Below are positions 6,586-14,174 of a DNA stretch of 19,851 nucleotides, one piece after another. How positions within the stretch are numbered: the first letter of the stretch is position 1; the number at the start of each line of letters is the position of its first letter. The notes under the pieces are model-generated. The model worked only from the letters and a program-made list of their open reading frames with translations. It did no database searches and was not told the DNA's origin. The position numbers and the translations under genes are program-made. Origin of the DNA: Jaenimonas drosophilae (taxonomy: Eukaryota > Euglenozoa > Kinetoplastea > Trypanosomatida > Trypanosomatidae); contig JASAON010001391.1 in NCBI GenBank assembly GCA_030849065.1, positions 1 to 19,851 of the forward strand, written 5' to 3'.

Positions 6586-8535
6586 TCATTTCATAGGCTG
6601 GAACTGATCATCACCAGCGTACACACCAGCCGCCTCCGCCGCCTTCTTGGCGAGCTCCGCCGCGAAGTTGGCCCCGTGTGGTGGCACGGCGCTCTCCTCA
6701 CCGCCCATCATCGTCGGTGCATCACGTCGCTTCATCCCAACACGAAGATTGAAGTAGAGCAGCGCCGAAATGAGCACCGCGAGAAAGACGAGCGGCACCC
6801 ACAGGGCCTTGAGCAGCTCACGCACAATGGATACCTGGCGGTGCACGTATTCGTAGCCAAGATGGCCGGGGAGGTGCTGAAAATCATCGGCACCTTCACA
6901 GACGGAGAGGAGTGCGGAGGCGGAACCACTGGCGGCGTAGGTATCAATGAACTCAACCGTCTCCACGAACAAATTTTCGTCGCGCGGGGAGGTATCATGT
7001 GGATCGCGGATGCCAGAAGAGAGGCGGAGGTACTCCTCTGCCTGCTCCTGCGGTGATGATGATGATGATGGTGTTGTTGGTTTTGTTTCTTCCTTCGCTG
7101 TGGCACCAACCACCTTCCCTCTCCGACCACCACGACGATGCATCTCGTAGCGCTCGCGACGTACGCCACGCATGAAGATGACGTTGTCAATGACATTGGA
7201 AGCAGATTGCAACAAGGAGAGCTTGAAGAAGGCTTCCTCCGCAGCATCTTCGCCGAGCGATTCGTGCAGCGTCGCGCTGAGTGCGGCGGCGGCCAAATCT
7301 TTTGGATAGGCCGACGATCTGCTCGCCAACATCGCCGCCACAACATTTGGCGTATGAACATCACGCATCAAACTAGCCCACGATGCATCGTGCTTGAGCT
7401 TGCGCTTGTAGCAGAGGTAGGCACAGATGCTGTGATACACATCCTCACGCATCAGCCGCAACAACTTTAAGGTGGCGGCTGATGCATCTGAGGTGGTGGA
7501 GCTCGCGGAATCGGCCACCTGTTGAAGCTGGCGCACCTCCTGCACAGGAGATGGGCCTTGTGCGTAGCGGAAGAGCGGATCACGAATACGCTCCGCGTCG
7601 GGTTGTGTCTTATGAACAACATAGAGGTTGTAGAACTCCCACCACAGATCCAACACACGTACGTTGTTGTTGTTGTTGTTGTTGGTCTTGCGTCGCAGTG
7701 GAGAGAGAACACGCCACAAGGATTGTGTGAGTACGGCAGGCTCGATGTCCGCACCCGGGAACTGGGGCCCACTGTGTAAGTGAGCAGCACGTACATCATC
7801 ACTGCCACCGTCTTGTGTGGCGGCATAGACGGCCACGACGGCGTTGGCGGAGTCGGCACGGAACCGCCGCTCAACAATGGGAAACGTGCGCAGAAAATGG
7901 CGACTCATCTCGCCGCTCTGCGTCTGTCCGTGGAGGAGCAACAACGGATTCACGAATGGGCATGCCTGTGCGAACTCCAGATAGAGAAGAAGATCATCCA
8001 CGTTGTTGTTGTTGCTGTTGGTGTGTTGAGCATCATCATCATCATCATCATTGCTTCGTGCAGCATGTGGCGGTGCAGGAAGTAGTGAGAGGTGGGCGGA
8101 GATGTAGCAATCCTCGGCGGCCTCTCCATGCTCGAAGGTAACGCTGCCCATGCCTCGATCGGCATCGTAAATGAGGTGCTCCACGGCACCGTAGTTGGCG
8201 AAGAAGTCGCGTACAAAATTTTCGGGAAATGTGGCAACGGATTCATCCACCACATCATCATCACCAGCCAAGGAAGCATCCGTGGTGGTGTTGCGTCGGT
8301 GAGGGCGCCGACATGGAAAACCTGCAAAAAATAGTTCCTTGTAGATCTTGTATAAATCGTTGGTTTCGTGTGTTTTGGTGGATCTCCACTGATCTTGTTG
8401 CTCCTGTGGGCCCATGGCACGTGGAGGTTGTTGTTGTTGTTGCTCATCGTCACCATCATCATCATGTGTGGTGGGGGTGGGCTCCTTTGCTGCCGCTGCA
8501 GATGATGTAGTCGTGGTGGTTGGCACGTCCTCCAT
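6586..8535 (-). CDS. RRM-like protein with a C-terminal transmembrane helix
   Basis: A 649-aa protein. The N-terminus is low complexity (Thr, Ala, Asp, a Gln run). At about 67-150 it follows an RNA-recognition-motif pattern: ELFFAGFP fits RNP2, then an insertion of about 25 residues, helix PENFVRDFFANYGAVEHLIY, and DRGMGSVTFEHGEAAEDCY in the place of RNP1. The two RNP1 aromatics are replaced (Met129, Ser131), so RNA binding may be weakened or the domain may bind protein. A possible last strand, LLLYLEFAQA, follows an Asp/Asn-rich loop near 180-190. The large middle region (190-570) is helical and not recognised, broken by Asn and Ser runs. One clear transmembrane helix, ALWVPLVFLAVLISALLYFN (about 577-597), precedes a 50-aa hydrophilic tail. 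With no signal peptide, it is probably anchored with most of the chain in the cytosol. Confidence 0.85.
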   Translation of the reverse strand: MEDVPTTTTTSSAAAAKEPTPTTHDDDGDDEQQQQQPPRAMGPQEQQDQWRSTKTHETNDLYKIYKELFFAGFPCRRPHRRNTTTDASLAGDDDVVDESVATFPENFVRDFFANYGAVEHLIYDADRGMGSVTFEHGEAAEDCYISAHLSLLPAPPHAARSNDDDDDDAQHTNSNNNNVDDLLLYLEFAQACPFVNPLLLLHGQTQSGEMSRHFLRTFPIVERRFRADSANAVVAVYAATQDGGSDDVRAAHLHSGPQFPGADIEPAVLTQSLWRVLSPLRRKTNNNNNNNVRVLDLWWEFYNLYVVHKTQPDAERIRDPLFRYAQGPSPVQEVRQLQQVADSASSTTSDASAATLKLLRLMREDVYHSICAYLCYKRKLKHDASWASLMRDVHTPNVVAAMLASRSSAYPKDLAAAALSATLHESLGEDAAEEAFFKLSLLQSASNVIDNVIFMRGVRRERYEMHRRGGRRGKVVGATAKEETKPTTPSSSSSPQEQAEEYLRLSSGIRDPHDTSPRDENLFVETVEFIDTYAASGSASALLSVCEGADDFQHLPGHLGYEYVHRQVSIVRELLKALWVPLVFLAVLISALLYFNLRVGMKRRDAPTMMGGEESAVPPHGANFAAELAKKAAEAAGVYAGDDQFQPMK

Positions 8536-8582
8536 CTTGGATGATGATCCACGTTTTCTCTTGTATGTGTGTTGGGGTGTTT

Positions 8583-8606
8583 CTATGTTGCAGAAGAAGG
8601 AGAATG
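8583..8606 (-). promoter_or_regulatory. Probable trans-splice acceptor of the 6586 gene
   Basis: The sense strand reads CATTCTCCTTCTTCTGCAAC then ATAG, with AG at 8584-8583. This would give a 47-nt 5' UTR. Confidence 0.55.
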
Positions 8607-8823
8607 AGTGTACGTACAGTGTGGCTCATGTTGATGTTGCTGAAGCCAAACACACCAATGAATGTACGTGTACGAACGTTTTGATGATTATGGATGTGTT
8701 CTTCTTCATCGCCCACACGTGGCGTGCAGCAGCAGAACCAAAACTCGATAGGACGGCAAAAAAAAACACCGCAACATACAGAATAAACAGCAACACCCGA
8801 TGCAAGAAATGAGCTGGAGGATA

Positions 8824-8846
8824 GATGATGATGATGATGATGATGA
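8824..8846 (+). repeat. (GAT)n microsatellite
   Basis: An uninterrupted GAT run of about 23 nt just downstream of the stop of the arylamine N-acetyltransferase gene, within its probable 3' UTR. Confidence 0.95.
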
Positions 8847-8875
8847 AGTTCATCAACACACATCTACACATGGCA

Positions 8876-9979
8876 CTAGAGCCGTGGCGTATAACCGCGA
8901 CCTCCAAACACCTTCAAGCGTGCCATTGCCGCGGCACAAAACTCCTCGCGACCAACCCGGTGTGCAGCAAGCACCTCATCATCCCCATCCACGGCGGAAA
9001 GCTGAATCCCCATATCCTGCTCCAGAGCATCGTAGAGCCGCGACGCATCTGCACAACATTCGCTCCGTGTACGTCGCCGTGTGCTCGTCTTGGCACCTGT
9101 GTAGAAGCGCGTGAGGACATTATCCAAGACGGTGATGCGTCCGGGCCCACAACCATCATTTTCACCAAACACACGCGAACAAATCAACGAGTAGCTGAAG
9201 AAGGATTCACCGCACACCACCGCGCTGATGGTGTGGAGGTCTGAATAAATCTGTGGTTGTACGTCAAAGGCGTAGAGCGTTCGCCATGGCTCCGGTGATG
9301 CGGTGCCATCAAGACGTGCGGGGCGCTTCATTTGCAGCTCAATCTCCTCCCAGCCATCAACTTCATGCCGCTGACGTTGTACGCGGAGCAAACGAAAGAT
9401 GCCCGCGGGTGTACGCTGCTCCACATCACCAACATCCATCCTCAACGGGCCCTGCGGCAGGCCGGAACCAAAGCCAACATCAACCAAGTAGCGATGAGGT
9501 GGGCGGTGGTTGTTCTTGTTGGTTTCATCGGGCAGCTCCACCATCAAACATGTGTGTGTTCGTCCTGGACGCGTACACCACACAACATCATCATCGATGC
9601 CATTATGCGCCATCCTCTTGCTGTTTGGCTCACGCCTCCACAACACACGCCCGGCCATCACACGAATGGTGTTGTAGCCCAACGCTCGCAACGCTGCCTC
9701 GAACAAGATGTTGTGCTCAAGACACAAACCTCCGCGACGTGCGCGAATCATCTTGTTGGCGATCGTTTCCACCTTCAGCGATACAAATCGGCGTAGAACA
9801 ACATCAACGGATTCAAAGGGGATGGAGCTACTGTGATGGGCAATGAGCTGCGTCAGTTGTTGCAGTGATGGGGAGAAGACGTACGCATCATCATCATCTT
9901 TGCGTAAAAGGAGGTGTGGGAGGCCGATGCGCTCGAGATAAGCCTCGACGGGGAATTGGTAGGCTGAATCTGTTGTCAT
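8876..9979 (-). CDS. NAT: Arylamine N-acetyltransferase (NAT)
   Basis: NAT transfers acetyl from acetyl-CoA to arylamines and hydrazines by a ping-pong mechanism through a cysteine; it is cytosolic. All three parts of the cysteine-protease-like triad are visible: Cys86 in RRGGLCLEHN, His142 in GRTHTCLMVEL, and Asp167 in RYLVDVGFG. Also conserved are SIPFESVDV (52-60), which is the usual 'IPFENLD' motif, and LFEAALRALGYNTIRVMAGR. NATs are usually 270-290 aa. This one has 367 aa, with extra loops before His142 (NSKRMAHNGIDDD), before Asp167 (DETNKNNHRPPH) and in the C-terminal third. The initiator is the first ATG after the acceptor. No frameshift is seen, and the enzyme should be active. The true substrate cannot be read from the sequence. 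Confidence 0.95.
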   Translation of the reverse strand: MTTDSAYQFPVEAYLERIGLPHLLLRKDDDDAYVFSPSLQQLTQLIAHHSSSIPFESVDVVLRRFVSLKVETIANKMIRARRGGLCLEHNILFEAALRALGYNTIRVMAGRVLWRREPNSKRMAHNGIDDDVVWCTRPGRTHTCLMVELPDETNKNNHRPPHRYLVDVGFGSGLPQGPLRMDVGDVEQRTPAGIFRLLRVQRQRHEVDGWEEIELQMKRPARLDGTASPEPWRTLYAFDVQPQIYSDLHTISAVVCGESFFSYSLICSRVFGENDGCGPGRITVLDNVLTRFYTGAKTSTRRRTRSECCADASRLYDALEQDMGIQLSAVDGDDEVLAAHRVGREEFCAAAMARLKVFGGRGYTPRL

Positions 9980-10316
9980 GATGATGAAGAAGATGATGAT
10001 GATGATCTCGTGTGCGGCAGAACACGCGCACGCACCAACACTACAAATGCTAGTGCAACAACAAGAAAGAAGATATGATGGTGTGTAGTGAGTGATGAGG
10101 ATGATGATGTTGGTGATGACAAATGATCATGGATGCATGTTGCATCAGCATTGGTGCAATGAATATTAGTGGAGCTCAGCCATCCCCTTCTAATCTGAGT
10201 AGAGATGAAGTACAACCTCATCATTCTCTGTGTGTGTGCGTATGTGTGCGTGCGCATGGCCACCACCATCATTCACCAACACACACACACACATACACAT
10301 GATGGTGTTGATGCCG
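9980..10316. other. Intergenic region between NAT and the Whirly/MRP-like gene
   Basis: It holds the NAT 5' UTR (ATG/GAT repeats at 9980-10007), the acceptor, a GATGAT-rich block at about 10090-10125, a (TG)n patch at 10228-10250 and a (CA)n patch at about 10278-10298. I see no other gene. Confidence 0.5.
10050..10074 (-). promoter_or_regulatory. Probable trans-splice acceptor of the NAT gene
   Basis: The sense strand reads TATCTTCTTTCTTGTTGTTG then CACTAG, with AG at 10051-10050. The 5' UTR would be about 70 nt. Confidence 0.55.
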
Positions 10317-10979
10317 TTAACGAATGTGACGTGCGAATCCGGAGTTGTGGTGCAGCGCCTGCTCCAAGAAGCGCTCGAGCATGAGTGATTCCGCCGCATC
10401 GAGCTTCACCGACCACTCAATCGCTCCCTCCTGCACATCCTCGCCATCCACCGTCTGACGCTGCCCCGTTGTTGGTCGTTGAGAGGTACACTGCAACACG
10501 TATACATGCGGTGTGCTCGGGTCGCGGGAGAAGGTGGCGTTGGTGAGGCGTGATTGGATCTCCACGCGATCCGTGCGGCCATTCAGCACGGATAAGAAGC
10601 GTGCGATGTATACCGGCGGCAGTGAAACAGAAACAAGACGTTCAGCACGGTTGGCGTTGGTGCCAGTCTCGCCGCTCTCGGCCTCCATCGTTGTGCGCGC
10701 CTGGCGATGATATTCAAGCACGATGAATGAATCGCGATGAAGAATGCGGAGGAGGTGCCCCTGGCTGATGTCTGCATCGTTCCAATGGACCACATCAAAT
10801 GCAGGAGGAAGACGTGCACGGCGTGTGTTTTGCTGCACTGGACGACGAAATGGTGCAGATGAGCGATTCATGTTGTTGTTGTTGCTGTTGTTGTTATTGA
10901 TTGCGTTGGTGGAGCAGCATCGTCCTGCGGCGGCAACGGTGATGAGCGGCGTGGCTCGCGTGAAGCAGTAGCGCAGCAT
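10317..10979 (-). CDS. Mitochondrial Whirly-fold RNA-binding protein, MRP1/MRP2-like
   Basis: A 220-aa protein. MLRYCFTRATPLITVAAAGR is a good mitochondrial targeting sequence (Arg, Ser, Thr and Ala, no acids), followed by an Asn-rich linker. The mature part matches the order of the Whirly fold: AFDVVHWNDADISQG, LLRILHRDSFIVLEYHRQ (the 'kL.rdGfilLqf' pattern), VSVSLPPVYIARFLSVLNGR (sheet then helix), a second sheet with FSRDPSTPHVYVLQ, and EWSVKLDAAESLMLERFLEQ then ALHHNSGF, like the closing strand and helix. In kinetoplastids MRP1 and MRP2 (gBP21/gBP25, about 206-224 aa) form a heterotetramer that anneals guide RNA to pre-edited mRNA. Length, presequence and pattern fit that family. Identity rests on pattern memory, so a generic Whirly relative is the alternative. 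Its partner subunit is not in the window. Confidence 0.7.
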   Translation of the reverse strand: MLRYCFTRATPLITVAAAGRCCSTNAINNNNSNNNNMNRSSAPFRRPVQQNTRRARLPPAFDVVHWNDADISQGHLLRILHRDSFIVLEYHRQARTTMEAESGETGTNANRAERLVSVSLPPVYIARFLSVLNGRTDRVEIQSRLTNATFSRDPSTPHVYVLQCTSQRPTTGQRQTVDGEDVQEGAIEWSVKLDAAESLMLERFLEQALHHNSGFARHIR

Positions 10980-11011
10980 CTTTTCTTGGTGTTGCTATGA
11001 ATGTAGTACGG

Positions 11012-11095
11012 CTGAAGAAGGTTGGATAAAATCTGTTTGTGTTGATGAAAGTGAGAACGGGAGAGACATGATGTACGTGAACGAGAAAGAAGCAC
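11012..11095 (-). promoter_or_regulatory. Probable trans-splice acceptor region of the Whirly/MRP-like gene
   Basis: A sense-strand pyrimidine-rich stretch (CTTCTTTCTCG, then GTCTCTCCCGTTCTC) is followed by two candidate acceptors: ACAAACAG (AG 11034-11033) and CCTTCTTCAG (AG 11013-11012). The 5' UTR would be about 53 or 32 nt. Confidence 0.45.
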
Positions 11096-11223
11096 ACACG
11101 CACAACATCATCATCACGTTGATGCACGTACCTTTTTCTCTTTTTTTTCTTGTATTAACGTTATGAGTGGCGCACACACACGCCATGTGGAGAACCCAAA
11201 CCGCATACTCGTCGCATAGCCAA

Positions 11224-11285
11224 GATGATGATGATGATGATGATGATGAACGTTGATCATGAATGTTGTTGTTGTTGTTGTTGTT
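11224..11285 (+). repeat. (GAT)n and (GTT)n microsatellites
   Basis: A (GAT)n run at 11224-11249 and a (GTT)7 run at 11265-11285 are separated by 15 nt. Both lie immediately downstream of the Tim17/22/23 stop codon. Confidence 0.95.
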
Positions 11286-11289
11286 ATGA

Positions 11290-11751
11290 TCATCGCTGGC
11301 CAAAGCCAATAGAATCCATCATGCGCTCAAACAACAGCGACATGGCCGCGCCACCAACCAAACCTCCAACCAAACCCGGGCTCTTGTAGTACCTCCATCC
11401 ATACGCACCACCAATCAGCCCACCAGAGATGGTTGGGTTCCAGCGATCCTTCTTCCCGCGACGCTTCTCCAGCGCGACCTCGATGCTCCCGAACAGAAAG
11501 CCAAAAAAGGCAAAGCCCTTGCCCATGCTCCCCGCACTGCGCAAGCTGTGGCGGAAGAAGTCGGCAGTTCCCATGGACTGGGTGGAGGTCTCGGCGGAGA
11601 TCATGGCACCAAAGAGTGAGAAGCCGCAGCCCATCACGTAGCCCGCCACGACTGTTTGCATCGACGTCACCATGACGCTGTCTTGTGCGATCTCCATCGC
11701 ACGCTGAAGCGGGTTGTCCGGCTGCTGCTGAGGATCAAGGATGGAGGCCAT
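11290..11751 (-). CDS. TIM17: Mitochondrial inner-membrane translocase subunit, Tim17/Tim22/Tim23 family
   Basis: This family forms the protein-conducting core of mitochondrial inner-membrane import. The product is 153 aa, matching the single Tim17 protein of trypanosomes (about 150 aa), with the usual four hydrophobic, Gly-rich segments: VVAGYVMGCGFSLFGAMISA (34-53), FAFFGFLFGSIEVALE (80-95), ISGGLIGGAYGWRY (108-121) and LVGGLVGGAAMSLLFER (127-143). The signature around FFGFLFGSIEVALEKRRGKK followed by WNPTISGGLIGG follows the family pattern 'F..vE...e..R.k.D..Ns..aG...Gg' and looks most like Tim22. There is no cleavable presequence, as usual. The start is the first ATG of the frame. Whether it is a Tim17 or Tim22 ortholog cannot be decided by eye. 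Confidence 0.92.
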   Translation of the reverse strand: MASILDPQQQPDNPLQRAMEIAQDSVMVTSMQTVVAGYVMGCGFSLFGAMISAETSTQSMGTADFFRHSLRSAGSMGKGFAFFGFLFGSIEVALEKRRGKKDRWNPTISGGLIGGAYGWRYYKSPGLVGGLVGGAAMSLLFERMMDSIGFGQR

Positions 11752-11870
11752 GGCTGGATTTACAAACTAATAACAATAATAATAATGATGATGAAGAGGG
11801 TGTTGTGAGATGTGTAGAGGCATGCAAAGAAACACGTTCTTGTGTGTGTCGGGAGGTGATGGAGGCATCG

Positions 11871-11908
11871 CTCAGAAGAGGTTCGCGTGCAAGAAGAAAA
11901 AGAAAATT
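11871..11908 (-). promoter_or_regulatory. Possible trans-splice acceptor of the Tim gene
   Basis: The sense strand has TTTTCTTTTTCTTCTTGCAC followed by ACCTCTTCTGAG, with AG at 11872-11871. The 5' UTR would be 119 nt. A nearer alternative is ATTGTTATTAG (AG 11768-11767), leaving only 15 nt of 5' UTR. Confidence 0.4.
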
Positions 11909-11998
11909 GATGTGGAGGTGTGTGGACCTTCACCCACCCTCATCCGTTGAGTACGTACGTGTGTGAAGATGGCAACACCACGCACACACACACACACA

Positions 11999-13288
11999 TC
12001 AGCGTATCTCCAGCGTGGCACGGAGGATGATGGGCGGGTTCATGGCCATGACGCGACGTGTCTTGTGCGGTGGGTAGTTGGTGTTGGAGCAGAGCTCGTT
12101 GCTATACACGGGTGAGACGCCATGACGATTGGCCACGGTGATGTGTGGCACCACGTTCGTACACCAAAAATCATCCCGCACCTTCATCGTGTTGAGCTCC
12201 GCGTCCTGTGCCACAGCTGCCAACCATGCTTCATGTGCCACTGGGTTGTTGAGGTGTGCCACGGTGAGAGCCACACCATCTGCATCCGCGTAGGCTGCCA
12301 CGATGGCGATGTATATCTCATCACTTCCCGTGTGTTGCATCTCAACGAGGGTGCGTGTGATGGCGGTTGGGTCGTGAAGATGATGGCCAAAAAATTTGGT
12401 GGTGACGTGAAACTCTGACTGGATAATTTGGCCACGGCAAACATCGTCGGACAGCTGTGCCACAACCTTCCTACGCACCTCCTCCTCGTCCAGTGCGAGG
12501 CAGGAATAGAAGGGTAGAGGTGTTGGCGATGCAGATGATGATGATGCAAGACGATAAGGTGCGGCGAGTGTATCGAAGTGCGTGGCCATGACGATGGCGG
12601 CCGCCACTTCTTCATCGCTGAGCTCCCGTTGGACCGCTCGAGCCACAACGGGTGAGAAGGCGGAGGCGTCTAGCACATGTTGTTGCACCGCGCGCCACAT
12701 CTCTCGAGTACGTTGAGGCAGTTCCTGACGAAGATCCAACATCGCCACCGCTGGCGAGGATCCATGTGTTTGCTGGCTGTGTGCCAGGGGTGCAGAAGAG
12801 GTTGTGGTGATGAGTTCTCGACGGAGCTTCGTGGTTGGTGGATAGCGTTCATCATGCTCCGCCATCCATGGCAACAGGCGCTCCACGAGGGCCGTCTCGC
12901 CATCGGGATGATGGGCATGCAGAATGAGCGAGATGCTGGCACGTACATCCTGAGTGGAGGACGCAGCACCTCCACGACGTTTGCTATTTCGTTGGCGATG
13001 TTGTTGTTGTTGTTGTTGCTCCGCGTGCAAATCATTCACGTCAAGCAGCACAAAACCCGCGCGCTGGCCATCGCCACCCCCCGCGGGATGTGTGCGCGCG
13101 GTGTGCAGCGAAGACCTCCACGACGCATCATATTCAGATGAGATCCAAACTGGGCGCCCCTCGGCCACCAACCTCGGTGATGATGGCGGGTGTGCGAGGA
13201 GGTGAAACAGAATGCGTGAGAGCGTGGATGTGCCACAACACCGCGGGCCACAAAACCACACAACCATGGGCAGATAGTCTGGCATCAT
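11999..13288 (-). CDS. P-loop plus 2H phosphodiesterase protein (CNPase / tRNA-ligase kinase-CPD-like)
   Basis: A 429-aa protein with two recognisable ends. At the N-terminus MVVWFCGPRCCGTSTLSRIL (8-27) is a strand, P-loop and helix of a polynucleotide-kinase type NTPase. The Walker A lysine is replaced: G14-P-R-C-C-G19-T20-S21. At the C-terminus are two H-x-T motifs of a 2H phosphoesterase, FHVTTKFFG (His294, Thr296) and VVPHITVANRHG (His382, Thr384). This order and the wording 'TTKF..HIT' recall vertebrate CNPase (a 2',3'-cyclic nucleotide 3'-phosphodiesterase) and the kinase-CPD part of fungal/plant tRNA ligase. No adenylyltransferase KxxG domain is present. Likely chemistry: opening of 2',3'-cyclic phosphate RNA ends; kinase activity is doubtful. 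The middle (about 85-290) includes a Gln run and is not recognised. The start has two adjacent ATGs; the first is used. Confidence 0.83.
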   Translation of the reverse strand: MMPDYLPMVVWFCGPRCCGTSTLSRILFHLLAHPPSSPRLVAEGRPVWISSEYDASWRSSLHTARTHPAGGGDGQRAGFVLLDVNDLHAEQQQQQQHRQRNSKRRGGAASSTQDVRASISLILHAHHPDGETALVERLLPWMAEHDERYPPTTKLRRELITTTSSAPLAHSQQTHGSSPAVAMLDLRQELPQRTREMWRAVQQHVLDASAFSPVVARAVQRELSDEEVAAAIVMATHFDTLAAPYRLASSSSASPTPLPFYSCLALDEEEVRRKVVAQLSDDVCRGQIIQSEFHVTTKFFGHHLHDPTAITRTLVEMQHTGSDEIYIAIVAAYADADGVALTVAHLNNPVAHEAWLAAVAQDAELNTMKVRDDFWCTNVVPHITVANRHGVSPVYSNELCSNTNYPPHKTRRVMAMNPPIILRATLEIR

Positions 13289-13324
13289 GCTGCTGTGCGT
13301 AGTAGTGAAGATTTTGTTTTGTTG

Positions 13325-13352
13325 CTACGAGGACAACAAGAAAAGAGATGAT
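13325..13352 (-). promoter_or_regulatory. Probable trans-splice acceptor of the 11999 gene
   Basis: The sense strand reads ATCTCTTTTCTTGTTGTCC then TCGTAG, with AG at 13326-13325. A branch-site-like CAACTAAC lies upstream (revcomp of about 13362-13369). The 5' UTR would be 36 nt. Confidence 0.6.
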
Positions 13353-13544
13353 GATGATGATGTTAGTTGAGAAAGAACACACTAGATACACACACGAGAG
13401 ATATGAAGCCATCCAACGTTGTGTTGTTTGTGATACAAATGTTTTTTTTTTGGTGCGGGTGAGATATTCGTCTTCGCCCTCAATCAAGGTGCATGCCAAA
13501 ACAACAACACTCACGCACACATCATCATCATCATCATCACATCA

Positions 13545-13545
13545 N
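13545..13545. other. Single ambiguous base (N)
   Basis: An N sits inside a CAT microsatellite, four nucleotides downstream of the SKP1 stop codon. It marks a sequencing or assembly uncertainty in the repeat and does not affect any coding region. Confidence 0.95.
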
Positions 13546-13548
13546 ACA

Positions 13549-14133
13549 TCAATACGCGTTTGGATCCACTTCCTTCGCATGTTCCATCTCCTTGGTGAGG
13601 TTCACCATCTCATCCTCCGTCCATTCATTTGGCATCTTCAGAAATTTGCGAATGAGCTCCGCACCTTCCATGATGGTTGGCGCACCGCGTGCAATCGCGT
13701 CGATGCGCTCGCTCGTGTAGGCCGCGGTGAGGGCGATGAGCGCATCAAAGCGCAACAAAGTGGCAAAATCCAACAGCGGCATCAAGAATCCACCTTCGCT
13801 CGCACGCTCAACGAACGCCATCTCCGCTGCGGTGACGATGTCGCTCATGTGGCCCGTCAACGGTTTGGGAATGCGCGGCGTGCGATCGCAATCTGCAAAG
13901 AGGGCGTAGGCCATTGTGGCGTCGAGCACCTCACGTGAAACGTGCAAATCACGCATCTCCAGCTCGAGCTCTTCGCCCTGTTGTTGTTCCGACTCCGTTA
14001 CATCCTCCACACGGGATGCGGGCTCGTCGTCGTAGGTGGCGAGGATGGCGAAAAAGCGCTGCGCCACGTTGACGGGGATGGATACGGCATATTTATCAAC
14101 GTTTTCAAGAACAAACACACGTGAATCAGCCAT
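13549..14133 (-). CDS. SKP1: SKP1 family protein (SCF ubiquitin ligase adaptor)
   Basis: SKP1 links cullin-1 to F-box proteins in SCF ubiquitin ligases. The product is 194 aa against the usual 160-165. Residues 1-45 (RVFVLENVDKYAVSIPVNVA onward) fit the divergent first half of the BTB/POZ fold, followed by an acidic Gln/Glu linker (about 46-60). The second half is clearer: FLMPLLDFATLLRFDALIAL corresponds to SKP1's 'LFELILAANYLDIKGLLDL', then AYTSERIDAIARGAPTIMEG for the 'TCK.VA.MI.GKTPEEI' helix, then ELIRKFLKMPNEWTEDEMVN for 'IRKTFNIKNDFTEEEE'. The C-terminal 'KENQW' has become KEMEHAKE. The fit is good but the protein is diverged, so F-box binding may differ. The next gene upstream is a second, giant SKP1-like protein. 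Confidence 0.85.
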   Translation of the reverse strand: MADSRVFVLENVDKYAVSIPVNVAQRFFAILATYDDEPASRVEDVTESEQQQGEELELEMRDLHVSREVLDATMAYALFADCDRTPRIPKPLTGHMSDIVTAAEMAFVERASEGGFLMPLLDFATLLRFDALIALTAAYTSERIDAIARGAPTIMEGAELIRKFLKMPNEWTEDEMVNLTKEMEHAKEVDPNAY

Positions 14134-14174
14134 GCTAATGAATTCCCAACAAATGTGTTGTTGTTGTTGTTGTT

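Larger units (their letters stand above)
8536..8875. other. Intergenic region between the 6586 gene and the NAT gene
   Basis: It contains the 6586-gene acceptor, GTACGTAC and GTACGTGTACG motifs (about 8609-8675), an A-run near 8758-8766 and the (GAT)n run. I see no other gene. Confidence 0.5.
10980..11289. other. Intergenic region between the Whirly/MRP-like and Tim genes
   Basis: It contains the acceptor region above, a T/C-rich plus-strand run near 11130-11150, and the GAT and GTT microsatellites. I see no other gene. Confidence 0.5.

Noticed and set aside
11106..11160. Extra small gene or transposon remnant between the Tim and Whirly/MRP-like genes
   Set aside because: Only short frames of repeat-derived sequence, no inverted repeats or target duplications, and no similarity I can recognise.
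11224..11285. CRISPR-like arrays from the regularly spaced short repeats
   Set aside because: These are uninterrupted trinucleotide microsatellites with no unique spacers, in a eukaryotic gene context.
13348..13938. 196-codon open frame on the plus strand overlapping SKP1
   Set aside because: It is opposite to the clear SKP1 gene and spans the N base; its sequence is what antisense of a coding frame gives, with His/Ser runs from the CAT repeat.
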